Shown piece after piece: positions 15,537 through 23,970 of a stretch of DNA of 64,000 bases. The position numbers and the translations under genes were made by a program. Source of the DNA: Svornostia abyssi. Lineage in GTDB: Bacteria; Actinomycetota; Thermoleophilia; Solirubrobacterales; Solirubrobacteraceae. The stretch spans positions 2,976,001-3,040,000 of the forward strand of contig CP088295.1 of the NCBI GenBank assembly GCA_024666565.1, read 5' to 3'. The notes beneath the pieces are model-generated. The model did no database searches. It saw nothing but the letters and a program-made list of their open reading frames with translations, and was not told the origin of the DNA. Position 1 is the first letter of the stretch, and each line of letters begins with the position of its first letter.

Positions 15537-16414
15537 TCACCTACCGGCAAGGGGCCACACCGCTGCACGCCGCGCGCGCGACGGTGGTCATCGTCTGGGG
15601 TGCGGCCCTCGCCGGGGCCACCCTGGCGGCCGGCCATCCGCTGGCGCTGGGCGCGGTGGCCGTCATCGTCGGCGTGGCCGCCGCGCGTGCGGGCGTGCTG
15701 CGTCCGGTGCTGCGCGCCTCGCTGTTCGCCCTGCCCGCCGTGCTGTTCATCGCGTTGGCGAACCCGCTGCTGGTGCGCGACGGGCTGACCGTCATCTACC
15801 GCCTCGGCGAGCTCCCGCCGCTCGGCCAGGTCGACATCACGCTCGAGGCTACGGTCGCCGGCCTCGTCCTGGCGGTCCGGTCGATGCTCATCGTCGCGGT
15901 CTTCGCGCTGCTCGCCGCCGTGATCGATCCCGACGAGGTCGTGCGCAGCCTGCGTCGCGTGTCGTTCCGCGGCGCCCTCACCGCGGTGCTGGCGATGCGG
16001 ATCGCGCCGGTGCTCGCACGCGACGGGCGGCGGATGGCGCTCGCCCGCCGGTCGCGGGCCGCGGCACCGCCGACCCCGACGACACGCGAGCGTGTCGCCG
16101 TCGTGCGTGCGGTCACGACGGGCGCGCTGGACCGCGCCGTCGACCTGGCCGCGACGCTCGAACTCCGCGGCTTTGCGACCGCCGGCCGCGTGACCCGCGT
16201 CAGGCGACCCTGGTCGCGGCACGATGTCGGCGTCGCCGCGTCGGCCGCCGGGATGCTCTCCCTCCTCGCCGTGGCCGTCGCCGCGGGCGCGCCGCGGGTC
16301 GACCTGTACCCGCTGCTCACGTTGCACGGCGGCGCCTTGGGCGCCGTCATCGCGGTGGCGTTCGTGCTCGTCGCGCTTGCGCCGCTGGCCGCGCGCCGGG
16401 GGGTGCAGCGATGA
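15533..16414 (+). CDS. ecfT: ECF transporter transmembrane subunit EcfT (CbiQ family)
   Basis: A 293-residue membrane protein with a CbiQ-like layout. N-terminal helices (TVVIVWGAALAGATLAAG) are followed by LFALPAVLFIALANPLL and further helices. There is a cytoplasmic helical region with RSLRRVSFRGALTAVLAMRI, then RRMALARRSRAA and ALDRAVDLAATLELRGF, the coupling helices that dock on the two ATPases. C-terminal helices complete the fold. The GTGA overlap with the lipoprotein and ATGA overlap with the ATPase gene show operon coupling. In ECF transporters EcfT couples ATP hydrolysis to toppling of the S component. Confidence 0.88.
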   Translation: MITYRQGATPLHAARATVVIVWGAALAGATLAAGHPLALGAVAVIVGVAAARAGVLRPVLRASLFALPAVLFIALANPLLVRDGLTVIYRLGELPPLGQVDITLEATVAGLVLAVRSMLIVAVFALLAAVIDPDEVVRSLRRVSFRGALTAVLAMRIAPVLARDGRRMALARRSRAAAPPTPTTRERVAVVRAVTTGALDRAVDLAATLELRGFATAGRVTRVRRPWSRHDVGVAASAAGMLSLLAVAVAAGAPRVDLYPLLTLHGGALGAVIAVAFVLVALAPLAARRGVQR

Positions 16415-18024
16415 GCGCCCTGCGCTTCGAGCACGTCACGGCGACGTTCCCGCGCGCCGCGGTCCCCGCGCTGCGCGACGTCACCGTCGACATCGACGAG
16501 GGCGAGTTCGTCGTGGTCGCCGGCGCCTCGGCGTCGGGCAAGTCCACGTTCCTGGGCGCCGCGTGCGGGCTGGTGCCGCACTTCCACGGCGGCGACTTCG
16601 CGGGGCGGGTCGTCGTCGGCGGGCTCGACAGCCATGACCACGGCCCCGCCGAACTGGGGCGCGTGGTGGGCGTCGTCCGGCAGGACCCCGAGACGCAGGC
16701 GGTCCTCACGACGGTGCGCGCCGAGCTGGCGTTCGGGCTGGAGAACCGCGGCCACGGCCCGGCCGCGACCGCGCGCGGTGTCGAGGAGGTCGCGCTCGCC
16801 CTCGGGATCGAGGGCCTGCTCGACCGCGCGGTGCATGAGCTGTCCGGCGGCGAGCTGCAGCGTGTCGCGCTGGGCGCCGCGCTCGCGGGCCGCCCGCAGA
16901 TCGTGCTGCTCGACGAGCCGACATCCCAGCTGGACCCGGTCGCCGGCGACGAGCTGGTGTGGCTGCTGCGCCGGCTCAACGAGGAGTGGGGCACGACGGT
17001 CGTCCTGGCCGAGCACCGCCTGGAGCGCTGCCTGGGCGCGGCTGACCGCGTACTGGCGTTCTCGGACGGCGCGCTGGTCTGCGACGCCCCGCCCCGGGAT
17101 TTCCTGCAGTGGGCCGGGACCGCCGCGCCGCTGCTGGCGACGCCCGGCGCGAGGCTCCTGGCGGCCGCCGGGCTTCCCGCCCCCGCGGGTGTGAAGGAGG
17201 CTCGCCGCGCGCTGCGCGACGCCGGCCTGGCCGACGGGTCCGAGCAGCCGCCCGCCGCGGAGACCGCGCCGCCTCGGCGCCGGCGCTTCCGCCGCGCGGG
17301 TACGGGGCCGGACGCCGCGCTCGAGCTGCGCGGGGTGTGGGCCGAACTCGACGGCGGCCGCGCCGTACTGCGCGGCGTCGATCTGCGCGTGGGGCCGCAC
17401 GAGCGGATCGCGCTCATGGGTCGCAACGGCGCGGGCAAGTCGACGCTGCTGCGCCACGCCGCCGGGCTGCAGGATCCGACGCGCGGGCGCGTGCACGCTG
17501 CGGGGCGCGTCGCGCTCCTGCTGCAGCACCCCGGCGACTACCTCATGCATGAGCGGGTGGCCGACGAGGTGTCGCCGGCCGTCCTGCAGGGCGCCGGGCT
17601 GCAGGCCCTGGCCGACCGGCATCCCCGCGACCTGTCCGGCGGCGAGCGTCAGCGCCTGGCGATGGCGGTCGTCACCGGCGACGGCCCGCCGCCGGCGGTG
17701 CTGTGCCTCGACGAGCCGACCCGCGGCCTGGACCGCGCGCAGAAGGCCGAGCTGGCGCACTGCCTGCGGGCTGGCGCGTCGGCGATCGTGGTCGCCACAC
17801 ACGACCCCGAGTTCGCCGCCCAGGTCGCCGACCGCGTGGTGCTGCTCGCCGACGGCGAGATCGTCGCCGACGCCCCCGCCGCGGAGGTCCTCAGCGGCGG
17901 CTGGTACTTCGCCACCGAGACGGCCCGCATCCTCGGCGGCGCCGGCGGCGCGCTGCTCCCGGAGGAGGGCGCCGAGCTGCTGGCCGCGCGCCGGCGGGCC
18001 GCACAGGAGGTTCCCGTCCGATGA
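16411..18024 (+). CDS. ecfA: ECF transporter double ATPase (EcfA-EcfA' fusion)
   Basis: A 537-residue protein containing two complete ABC ATPase domains in one chain. Domain 1 (residues 1-240): Walker A GASASGKST, Q-loop VVRQDPETQ, signature LSGGELQRVAL and Walker B IVLLDEPTSQLDP. Domain 2 (about 300-520): Walker A GRNGAGKST, LLLQHPGDYLM in the Q-loop region, signature LSGGERQRLAM and Walker B VLCLDEPTRGLD. Both have a switch histidine (AEHRLE and ATHDPE). Most ECF transporters use two separate ATPase subunits; the fused form is common in actinobacterial-type cobalamin/biotin clusters. It overlaps both neighbours by 4 nt. Confidence 0.93.
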   Translation: MSALRFEHVTATFPRAAVPALRDVTVDIDEGEFVVVAGASASGKSTFLGAACGLVPHFHGGDFAGRVVVGGLDSHDHGPAELGRVVGVVRQDPETQAVLTTVRAELAFGLENRGHGPAATARGVEEVALALGIEGLLDRAVHELSGGELQRVALGAALAGRPQIVLLDEPTSQLDPVAGDELVWLLRRLNEEWGTTVVLAEHRLERCLGAADRVLAFSDGALVCDAPPRDFLQWAGTAAPLLATPGARLLAAAGLPAPAGVKEARRALRDAGLADGSEQPPAAETAPPRRRRFRRAGTGPDAALELRGVWAELDGGRAVLRGVDLRVGPHERIALMGRNGAGKSTLLRHAAGLQDPTRGRVHAAGRVALLLQHPGDYLMHERVADEVSPAVLQGAGLQALADRHPRDLSGGERQRLAMAVVTGDGPPPAVLCLDEPTRGLDRAQKAELAHCLRAGASAIVVATHDPEFAAQVADRVVLLADGEIVADAPAAEVLSGGWYFATETARILGGAGGALLPEEGAELLAARRRAAQEVPVR

Positions 18025-19575
18025 CCTGGCAGCTTGCGTCCTTCGCAGTGCTCGCGTTCGCGCTCGCCACCGGCTTCTGGTGGTACGAGCGCACGAAGCC
18101 GCCGGCGAAGGTGATCGCGCTCGTCGCGACACTCGCGGCACTCGCGGCGATCGGGCGGATCGCGTTCGCGCCGCTGCCGAACATCAAGCCCACGACCGAC
18201 ATCGTCCTCATCGCCGGGTACGTGCTCGGCGGCGCGCCCGGGTTCGTCGTCGGGGCGCTCACGGCGCTCGTGAGCAACCTGTTCTTCGGTCAAGGCCCGT
18301 TCACGCCGTGGCAGATGGCGTCATGGGGGGCTGGTCGGGCTGTTCGGCGCGCTCCTGGCCCGGCTGTTCGGCCGGGATCTGGGCCGCGTCCCGCTCGCCG
18401 CCGCGTGCGGGGCGGCAGGGCTCGGCTTCGGTCTGATCATGGACGTCCACATGTGGATCATGTACTCCGGCCACACGCTCACGGAGCTGTGGGTGGTGCT
18501 CGCGCGCAGCGTGCCGTTCAACCTCGCGCACGCCGTGGGCAACGTCGTCTTCTGCCTGGCGTTCGGGCCGCTCCTGGTCCGCTCGCTGCTGCGCTTCCGC
18601 GAGCGGTTCGAGGTGCGCTGGCAGCCGCTGCCCGCAGGCGTCCGCGCGCCCGTCGCGGCGGTGCTGGCCGGGCTGGTGATCGCCGGGGCGGGGCTCGCCG
18701 CCACGCCCGACGCGCACGCCGCGTTCGCGGCGCAGGCCGGCTATCTCCAGCGCACGCAGAACGCCGACGGTGGCTGGGGCGCGGGGCCGCGGCAGGCGTC
18801 CTCGCCGATGCACACCGGGTGGGTCGTCATGGGGCTGGCAGCCTCTGGGCGCAACCCCGCGCGGGTGCGGCGCAGCGGGCGCTCGGGCGTCGACTACCTC
18901 GTCGCCACCGTCGGGCGCGTGCGACAGACCGCCGACCTCGAGCGCACGATCCTCGCGCTGGTCGCCGGCGGCCGCTCCCCACGCAACGTGCGCGGCCGCG
19001 ACCTCGTCCGCGAGCTCATCGGCCGGCGCCGGTCCAACGGCTCGTTCTCCGGCCTGGTCAACCAGACCGCGTTCGGCATCCTGGCGCTGCGGGCCGCCGG
19101 CCGGTCCCCGCGCGACGGCACGGTGCGCGCCGCCGCGCGCTGGCTGGCCCGTCAGCAGAACCGCGACGGCGGCTTCAACTTCGCCCAGCGCGGCGGGCAG
19201 AGCGGCATCGACGACACGGCTGCGGCGGTCCAGGCGCTCGCTCGGTCGGGCCAGCGCGCTCCGGCGCGCCGGGGCGCGGCGTTCCTCGCACGCCGCCAGA
19301 ACCCCGACGGCGGCTACCCGCTGACGCCCGGTGGCGCCTCGAACGCGCAGAGCACGGCGTGGGCCATCCAGGGCCTGCGCGCCGCCGGACGCAACCCCAA
19401 CGCGCAGCACCTGCGCGGGGCGCGCAACCCGACGTCGTTCCTGCGGTCACTGACCACACGGTCGGGAGGCGTCCGGTACTCGCGCACGAGCGCGCAGACG
19501 CCAGTCTGGGTGACCGCCCAGGCGCTGACGGGCCTGGCGATCCGCCCGTTCCCGATCCGGGCTCGCGGCCGATGA
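18021..19575 (+). CDS. ECF S component fused to an extracellular alpha/alpha-toroid domain (one-base frameshift)
   Basis: Residues about 1-225 are an S component. KVIALVATLAALAAIGRIAF is followed by LPNIKPTTDIVLIAGYVLGG, GFVVGALTALVSNLFFGQGP and FTPWQMASWG, hallmarks of the ECF substrate-binding membrane subunit. The frame then breaks in a six-G run (18325-18330). Removing one G gives SWGLVGLFGALLARLFGRDL and joins the remaining helices (DVHMWIMYSGHTLTELWVVL). After a last hydrophobic segment (VAAVLAGLVIAGAGLAATPD) come about 270 residues of prenyltransferase/squalene-cyclase-type repeats: YLQRTQNADGGWG, WLARQQNRDGGFN and FLARRQNPDGGYP. These build an alpha/alpha toroid, predicted outside the membrane. 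The human B12 carriers pair such a barrel with a DUF4430-like domain. Last gene of the riboswitch operon. Confidence 0.87.
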
Positions 19576-19646
19576 TCCGCCGGTCGGGGGGACGTCGTGA
19601 GGCCGCACGTCATGAAAACCCATCGGTCCGGTAGGTTTCCCGCCCC

Positions 19647-20777
19647 ATGCGAGTAGGTGTCCCCAAGGAGACCGCGGAGGGCGAGCAGCGGGTCGCGCTC
19701 GTTCCCGAGGTCATCAAGAAGCTGTCCGCCGCCGGCCATGAGGTCGTCGTGCAGCCCGGTGCAGGCGCCGGCGCGATGATCCCCGATGCGCACTTCGCCG
19801 ACGCGGGCGCGACGCTCTCCGACGACGTGTGGAGTTCCGACGTCGTCGTGAAGGTCGCGCCGCCGACGAGCGAGGAGATCGGCAAGCTCGGTTCCGGCAC
19901 GCTGCTCGTCGGCTTCCTCGAGCCGCTGACGAACGGCGCCGTCATCAAGGGCCTGGCCGACGCGAAGGCCACCGCGTTCGCGATGGAGGCCATCCCGCGC
20001 ATCACGCGCGCCCAGTCGATGGACGCGCTGTCGTCGCAGTCCAACGTCGCGGGCTACAAGGCCGTGCTGCTGGCCACGAACGAGATCGGCCGCTTCATGC
20101 CGATGCTCATGACCGCCGCGGGCACGATCCGCCCGGCGAAGGTCCTGGTGCTCGGCGCCGGCGTCGCGGGCCTGCAGGCCATCGCGACCGCCCGCCGCCT
20201 GGGCGCCGTCGTCGTCGGGTACGACGTCCGCTCCGCCGTCAAGGAGCAGGTCGAGTCGCTCGGCGCTCAGTTCCTCGAACTCGAGGCCGGCAAGGGCGCC
20301 GAGGGCGAGGGTGGCTACGCCCGCGAGCTGACCGACGAGGAGAAGGCCGCGCAGCAGCAGGAGCTGACCGACGCGATCGCCGGCTTCGACATCGTCATCA
20401 CGACTGCGCTCGTCCCGGGTCGCCCCGCGCCGAAGCTCATCACCGCCGAGGCCGTCGAGAAGATGCCGGCCGGCGCCGTGATCGTCGACCTGGCGGGCAT
20501 CGCCGGCGGCAACTGCGAGCTGACCGAGCCCGGCCAGACGGTCGTCAAGCACGACGTCACGATCGCCGCGCCGCTGAACCTGCCCGCGACGATGGCCGAG
20601 CACGCCTCGTCGCTGTATGCCCGCAACGTCCAGGCCCTGCTCGAGCTGTTCCTCGACGAGGAGAAGCAGGGTGTGAGCCTCGACTTCGAGGACGAGATCA
20701 TCGCCGGCGCGTGCATCACGCGCGACGGAGAGATCGTCCACGAGGGCGCCAAGCAGACGGCCGCCGCGACGGCCTGA
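19647..20777 (+). CDS. pntAA: NAD(P) transhydrogenase subunit alpha, part 1
   Basis: A 376-residue soluble dI subunit that binds NAD(H) and exchanges hydride with NADP(H) on PntB. The N-terminal AlaDH/PNT domain is MRVGVPKETAEGEQRVALVP, with HEVVVQPGAGAGAMIPDAHF. Conserved ISRAQSMD-like sequence reads IPRITRAQSMDALSSQSNVA. The Rossmann fold is VLGAGVAGLQAIATARRLGA. It lacks the C-terminal membrane segment of the E. coli PntA, which is the separate gene that follows; this split is usual in actinobacteria. First gene of a three-gene operon. Confidence 0.93.
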   Translation: MRVGVPKETAEGEQRVALVPEVIKKLSAAGHEVVVQPGAGAGAMIPDAHFADAGATLSDDVWSSDVVVKVAPPTSEEIGKLGSGTLLVGFLEPLTNGAVIKGLADAKATAFAMEAIPRITRAQSMDALSSQSNVAGYKAVLLATNEIGRFMPMLMTAAGTIRPAKVLVLGAGVAGLQAIATARRLGAVVVGYDVRSAVKEQVESLGAQFLELEAGKGAEGEGGYARELTDEEKAAQQQELTDAIAGFDIVITTALVPGRPAPKLITAEAVEKMPAGAVIVDLAGIAGGNCELTEPGQTVVKHDVTIAAPLNLPATMAEHASSLYARNVQALLELFLDEEKQGVSLDFEDEIIAGACITRDGEIVHEGAKQTAAATA

Positions 20778-20795
20778 TCCGAGGAGACCGAACCC

Positions 20796-21113
20796 ATGGA
20801 TTTCCTGACTCTCGCCTCGACCTCCGCTGAGCGCACGCCGATCATCACGCTGCTGGCGATCACCGTGCTCGCCGGCTTCGTGGGCTTCTTCGTCATCAGC
20901 AAGGTGCCGAACACGCTGCACACGCCGCTCATGTCGGCCACGAACGCGATCCACGGCATCGTCCTGCTGGGCGGCCTGATCGCGATGTTCGGCGCGGATG
21001 ACGCGCTCACCAAGGCCATGCTCGTGGTGGCGATCGCCTTCGGGATGATCAACATCGTCGGCGGCTTCCTGGTGACGGACCGCATGCTCGAGATGTTCAA
21101 GAAGAAGGACTGA
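20796..21113 (+). CDS. pntAB: NAD(P) transhydrogenase subunit alpha, part 2 (membrane)
   Basis: A 105-residue membrane protein with three to four hydrophobic helices. IITLLAITVLAGFVGFFVIS and KVPNTLHTPLMSATNAIHG are the diagnostic PntAB motif; the His/Asn face lines the proton path. GMINIVGGFLVTDRMLEMFK ends it. It lies 18 nt after pntAA and 8 nt before pntB, with GAGGAG before the start (20781-20786). It forms the membrane dII domain together with PntB. Confidence 0.93.
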   Translation: MDFLTLASTSAERTPIITLLAITVLAGFVGFFVISKVPNTLHTPLMSATNAIHGIVLLGGLIAMFGADDALTKAMLVVAIAFGMINIVGGFLVTDRMLEMFKKKD

Positions 21114-21121
21114 CGATTCTC

Positions 21122-22531
21122 ATGCTCGCCACTTCCTTCTACCAGGAGACCGCGTTCATCAACGCGCTCTACATCGTCGCGTTCACGCTGTTCATCGTGG
21201 GCCTCTCGCAGGTCACGAGCCCGCTCACGGCGGTGCGCGGCAACCGCATCGCCGGGTACGGCATGGTCGTCGCGATCGTCGCGACGTTCCTGTACCCGGG
21301 TGCGGGGAACTGGGTCCTCATCGCGATCGGCCTGATCGTCGGCACCGCGATCGGCATCCCGAGCGCCCGCCAGGTCAAGATGACCGCCATGCCGCAGATG
21401 GTGGCGCTGTTCAACGGCGTCGGCGGCGGCGCGATCGCCCTCATCGCGTGGGCCGAGTTCCGCGAGTACAACGGCGACCTCACGACGCTGGAGATCGGCA
21501 TCCCGCTGGTCTTCGCCGCGATCGTCGGCTCGGTCTCGTTCTGGGGCTCGAACATCGCGTTCGCCAAGCTCCAGGAGCTCATCGGCGGCAGCCCGATCAA
21601 GGTGCCGGGCGGCGTCTACCTCAACATCCTGCTGCTGATCGGCGCGGTCGCCTGCGGCGTCCTCATCCTCACGGGCGAGAACGAGGAGCTGCTGTTCATC
21701 GGCATCCTCGTGTTCAGCGCCATCCTCGGCAACCTCTTCGTGCTGCCGATCGGCGGCGCGGACATGCCGGTCGTCATCTCGACGCTGAACGCGTTCACCG
21801 GCCTCTCGGCCGCGGCGGCGGGCATCGCGCTCGACAACACCGCGCTGATCGTCGCCGGCATGATCGTCGGCGCGTCCGGCACGATCCTCACGGACCAGAT
21901 GGCCAAGGCCATGAATCGCACGATCCCGTCGGTGCTGCTCGGCGGCTTCGGCGGGGGAGACGCGGCCGCGGCCGCCGGCCCGACGGGCGCCGAGGGCGGC
22001 ACGGTCCGCTCCACGAGCGCGGCCGACGCCGCGATCCAGCTCGCGTACGCGCGCCAGGTCGTCGTCGTCCCCGGCTACGGCATGGCCGTCTCGCAGGCGC
22101 AGCACGCCGTGCGCGAGATGAGCAAGGTGCTCGAGGAGAAGGGCGTCGAGGTCAAGTTCGCCATCCACCCGGTCGCGGGCCGCATGCCCGGGCACATGAA
22201 CGTCCTCCTCGCCGAGGCCGACGTGCCGTACGACCAGCTCAAGGAGATGGACGAGATCAACGGCGAGTTCGGCCGCACGGACGTCTCGCTGGTCATCGGC
22301 GCGAACGACGTCACGAACCCGGACGCCCGTTCGAAGCCCGACTCGCCGATCTACGGCATGCCGATCCTCAACGTCGACGAGTCGTCGTCGGTGATCGTTC
22401 TGAAGCGCTCGATGTCCAGCGGGTTCGCCGGCATCGACAACCCGCTCTTCGTCAACCCGAAGACGGCGATGCTCTTCGGCGACGCGAAGGGCAGCATCAC
22501 GGACATCACCGCCGAACTCGGCAATCTGTAG
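21122..22531 (+). CDS. pntB: NAD(P) transhydrogenase subunit beta
   Basis: A 469-residue protein. The first ~270 residues form the rest of the membrane proton channel: AFINALYIVAFTLFIVGLSQ, TAVRGNRIAGYGMVVAIVAT, AMPQMVALFNGVGGGAIALI and GSPIKVPGGVYLNI. The last ~200 form the NADP-binding dIII domain: QVVVVPGYGMAVSQAQHAVR, KFAIHPVAGRMPGHMNVLLA, SLVIGANDVTNPDARS and NPLFVNPKTAMLFGDAKGS. All family signatures are intact. The complex uses the proton gradient to make NADPH from NADH. Confidence 0.95.
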   Translation: MLATSFYQETAFINALYIVAFTLFIVGLSQVTSPLTAVRGNRIAGYGMVVAIVATFLYPGAGNWVLIAIGLIVGTAIGIPSARQVKMTAMPQMVALFNGVGGGAIALIAWAEFREYNGDLTTLEIGIPLVFAAIVGSVSFWGSNIAFAKLQELIGGSPIKVPGGVYLNILLLIGAVACGVLILTGENEELLFIGILVFSAILGNLFVLPIGGADMPVVISTLNAFTGLSAAAAGIALDNTALIVAGMIVGASGTILTDQMAKAMNRTIPSVLLGGFGGGDAAAAAGPTGAEGGTVRSTSAADAAIQLAYARQVVVVPGYGMAVSQAQHAVREMSKVLEEKGVEVKFAIHPVAGRMPGHMNVLLAEADVPYDQLKEMDEINGEFGRTDVSLVIGANDVTNPDARSKPDSPIYGMPILNVDESSSVIVLKRSMSSGFAGIDNPLFVNPKTAMLFGDAKGSITDITAELGNL

Positions 22532-22542
22532 TCCGTAGGGGT

Positions 22543-22573
22543 TGCATGATCGGCGCGTGCCGCCGATCATGCA
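22543..22573 (+). terminator. Perfect 12-bp hairpin after pntB
   Basis: tgcatgatcggc (22543-22554) pairs exactly with 22562-22573 across a 7-nt loop, 12 nt after the pntB stop. It is probably the operon terminator. It ends 3 nt before the ATG assigned to the next gene (22577), so it may also affect that gene. Confidence 0.65.
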
Positions 22574-22576
22574 CCC

Positions 22577-22990
22577 ATGGGTGAGCTTCCGCTCCTCGTG
22601 CGGTGTCTCCTCGCGGCTACGCTGGCCGCCACGATCGTCTGGGCGTTCTTCGGCCGGGCGCCGCGGCGCAGCGTCTCCGTGAAGGCCGTCGTGTGGACGG
22701 GCTCGCTCGGCGTGGCGTGTTATGCCGCCGCCGCGCTCGCCGTGGCCTTCGGGCGTTCGGAGGCCGCGATCCTCATGGCGCTCGCCGTCGAAGGGCTGTG
22801 CGCGACGGTCTGGCTCGCTCGCGGCGTGCCGCGCGACGAGGGTGACGACGACGGCGGAGGCGGGGGAGGCGGCCGGCCGCCGCACCCGACGGGCCCGTCG
22901 CCGATCGACTGGGAGCAATTCGACCGCCAGCGTGAGGCGTGGGCGGGGCGGACGGGGTCGCAGCCGCGGCCGCCGCAGCACGTGGCGTAG
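22577..22990 (+). CDS. Small membrane protein of unknown function
   Basis: A 137-residue protein with three predicted membrane helices (LLVRCLLAATLAATIVWAFF, VWTGSLGVACYAAAALAVAF and ILMALAVEGLCATVWLA). A Gly/Asp-rich linker follows ([18 protein letters not shown]), then a short acidic/aromatic tail, IDWEQFDRQREAWAG. The last motif is a common end of small actinobacterial membrane proteins. The start codon abuts the terminator hairpin, leaving no visible ribosome site, so the true start may be further inside or the message may be leaderless. Function not recognised. Confidence 0.6.
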   Translation: MGELPLLVRCLLAATLAATIVWAFFGRAPRRSVSVKAVVWTGSLGVACYAAAALAVAFGRSEAAILMALAVEGLCATVWLARGVPRDEGDDDGGGGGGGRPPHPTGPSPIDWEQFDRQREAWAGRTGSQPRPPQHVA

Positions 22991-23030
22991 GCCACCCGGG
23001 CTCCCGTTCACGCTGGCTAGGCTCCCGCGT

Positions 23031-23948
23031 GTGGGGCGCGTTGTCGTGGGGACTTCCAGCTGGGCCGATCCTGGCTTCATCAAGACCTGGTACCCGCCGG
23101 GCCTCGCCGCTCGCGACCGGCTCGGCTTCTACGCCGAGCGCTACGAGGGCGTCGAGGTCAACGCGAGCTTCTACGCCGTTCCCGAGGTCAAGACGGTGCA
23201 GCGGTGGGCGCAGATCACCCCGCCGGACTTCACCTTCGACGTTAAGCTCCACCGCCTGCTGAGCCGCCACGCCGCGCCGATCGAGTCGCTGCCGCCCGAC
23301 CTGCGCGACCTCGCCGAGGTCACGCCCCGCGGTCGCGCGATGCTCTCGGAGGAGCTGGAAGAGGCGATGGTCGGCGCGGTCCGCGAGGCGATCGCGCCGC
23401 TCGACGAGGCGGGCAAGCTCAGCGCGCTCCTGCTCCAGCTCTCCCCGTCGTTCACGCCCAAGCAGCACGAGCTGGCCGAGCTCGCGCCCATGCTCGGCGC
23501 CCTGCGGCCGTACGTCGTCGCCGTCGAGTTCCGCCACCGCGCCTGGGTCGAAGGCGAACGGCTGGAGACGACGCTGCGGTGGCTGGAGGACCATGACGCC
23601 GCCTTCGTGTGCACCGACAGCCCGCAGGGCGACGCGCCGACGATGATGCCGCGCGTCGACGCCGTGACCAGCCCGAAGATCGCGTACCTGCGCATGCACG
23701 GCCGCAACGCCGAGGGCTACCTGAAGGGCAAAAGCGTCGCCGAGCGTTTTGACTGGGACTACGCCGACGACGAGCTGCGCGCGCTCGCCGAGCGGGCCGA
23801 GGGCCTGGCAGAGGAGGCCGGTCAGCTGCGGATGATGTTCAACAACAACCGCGACGACCTGGCGCCGCAGGCGGCGACGCGCATGCGGATCCTGCTCGGC
23901 CAGGATCCCGGCCCGCCCGCGGGCTCTCCGCAGGGAGCACTCTTGTAG
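23031..23948 (+). CDS. DUF72 (YecE-like) TIM-barrel protein
   Basis: A 305-residue DUF72 protein starting at GTG 23031. RVVVGTSSWADPGFIKTWYP is the family's strand-1 motif, followed by GVEVNASFYAVPEVKTVQRW, TFDVKLHRLLSRH, LLLQLSPSFTPKQHELAELA, YVVAVEFRHRAWVEGERLET and AYLRMHGRNAEGYLKGKSVA. The R-(M/L)HG strand and a MMFNNNRDD end (the N-N-N region) are conserved. DUF72 proteins are TIM barrels of unknown biochemical role, sometimes suggested to be nucleases or sugar isomerase relatives. It stands alone on this strand between a membrane-protein gene and the secreted peptidase gene. Confidence 0.9.
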   Translation: MGRVVVGTSSWADPGFIKTWYPPGLAARDRLGFYAERYEGVEVNASFYAVPEVKTVQRWAQITPPDFTFDVKLHRLLSRHAAPIESLPPDLRDLAEVTPRGRAMLSEELEEAMVGAVREAIAPLDEAGKLSALLLQLSPSFTPKQHELAELAPMLGALRPYVVAVEFRHRAWVEGERLETTLRWLEDHDAAFVCTDSPQGDAPTMMPRVDAVTSPKIAYLRMHGRNAEGYLKGKSVAERFDWDYADDELRALAERAEGLAEEAGQLRMMFNNNRDDLAPQAATRMRILLGQDPGPPAGSPQGALL

Positions 23949-23970
23949 GAGAACGTGGGACCATGGCGCC

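Noticed and set aside
15796..18141. Leftward frame opposite ecfT and ecfA
   Set aside because: Antisense shadow of two clear transporter genes.
22577..22990. Reading the Gly-rich segment of the small membrane protein as a repeat element
   Set aside because: It is a single Gly-rich linker inside an open frame, without tandem DNA units.
20315..23083. Long leftward frame opposite pntAA-pntB
   Set aside because: The + strand encodes complete, conserved transhydrogenase subunits. The antisense frame has no domain and is an Arg/His/Asp-rich shadow.
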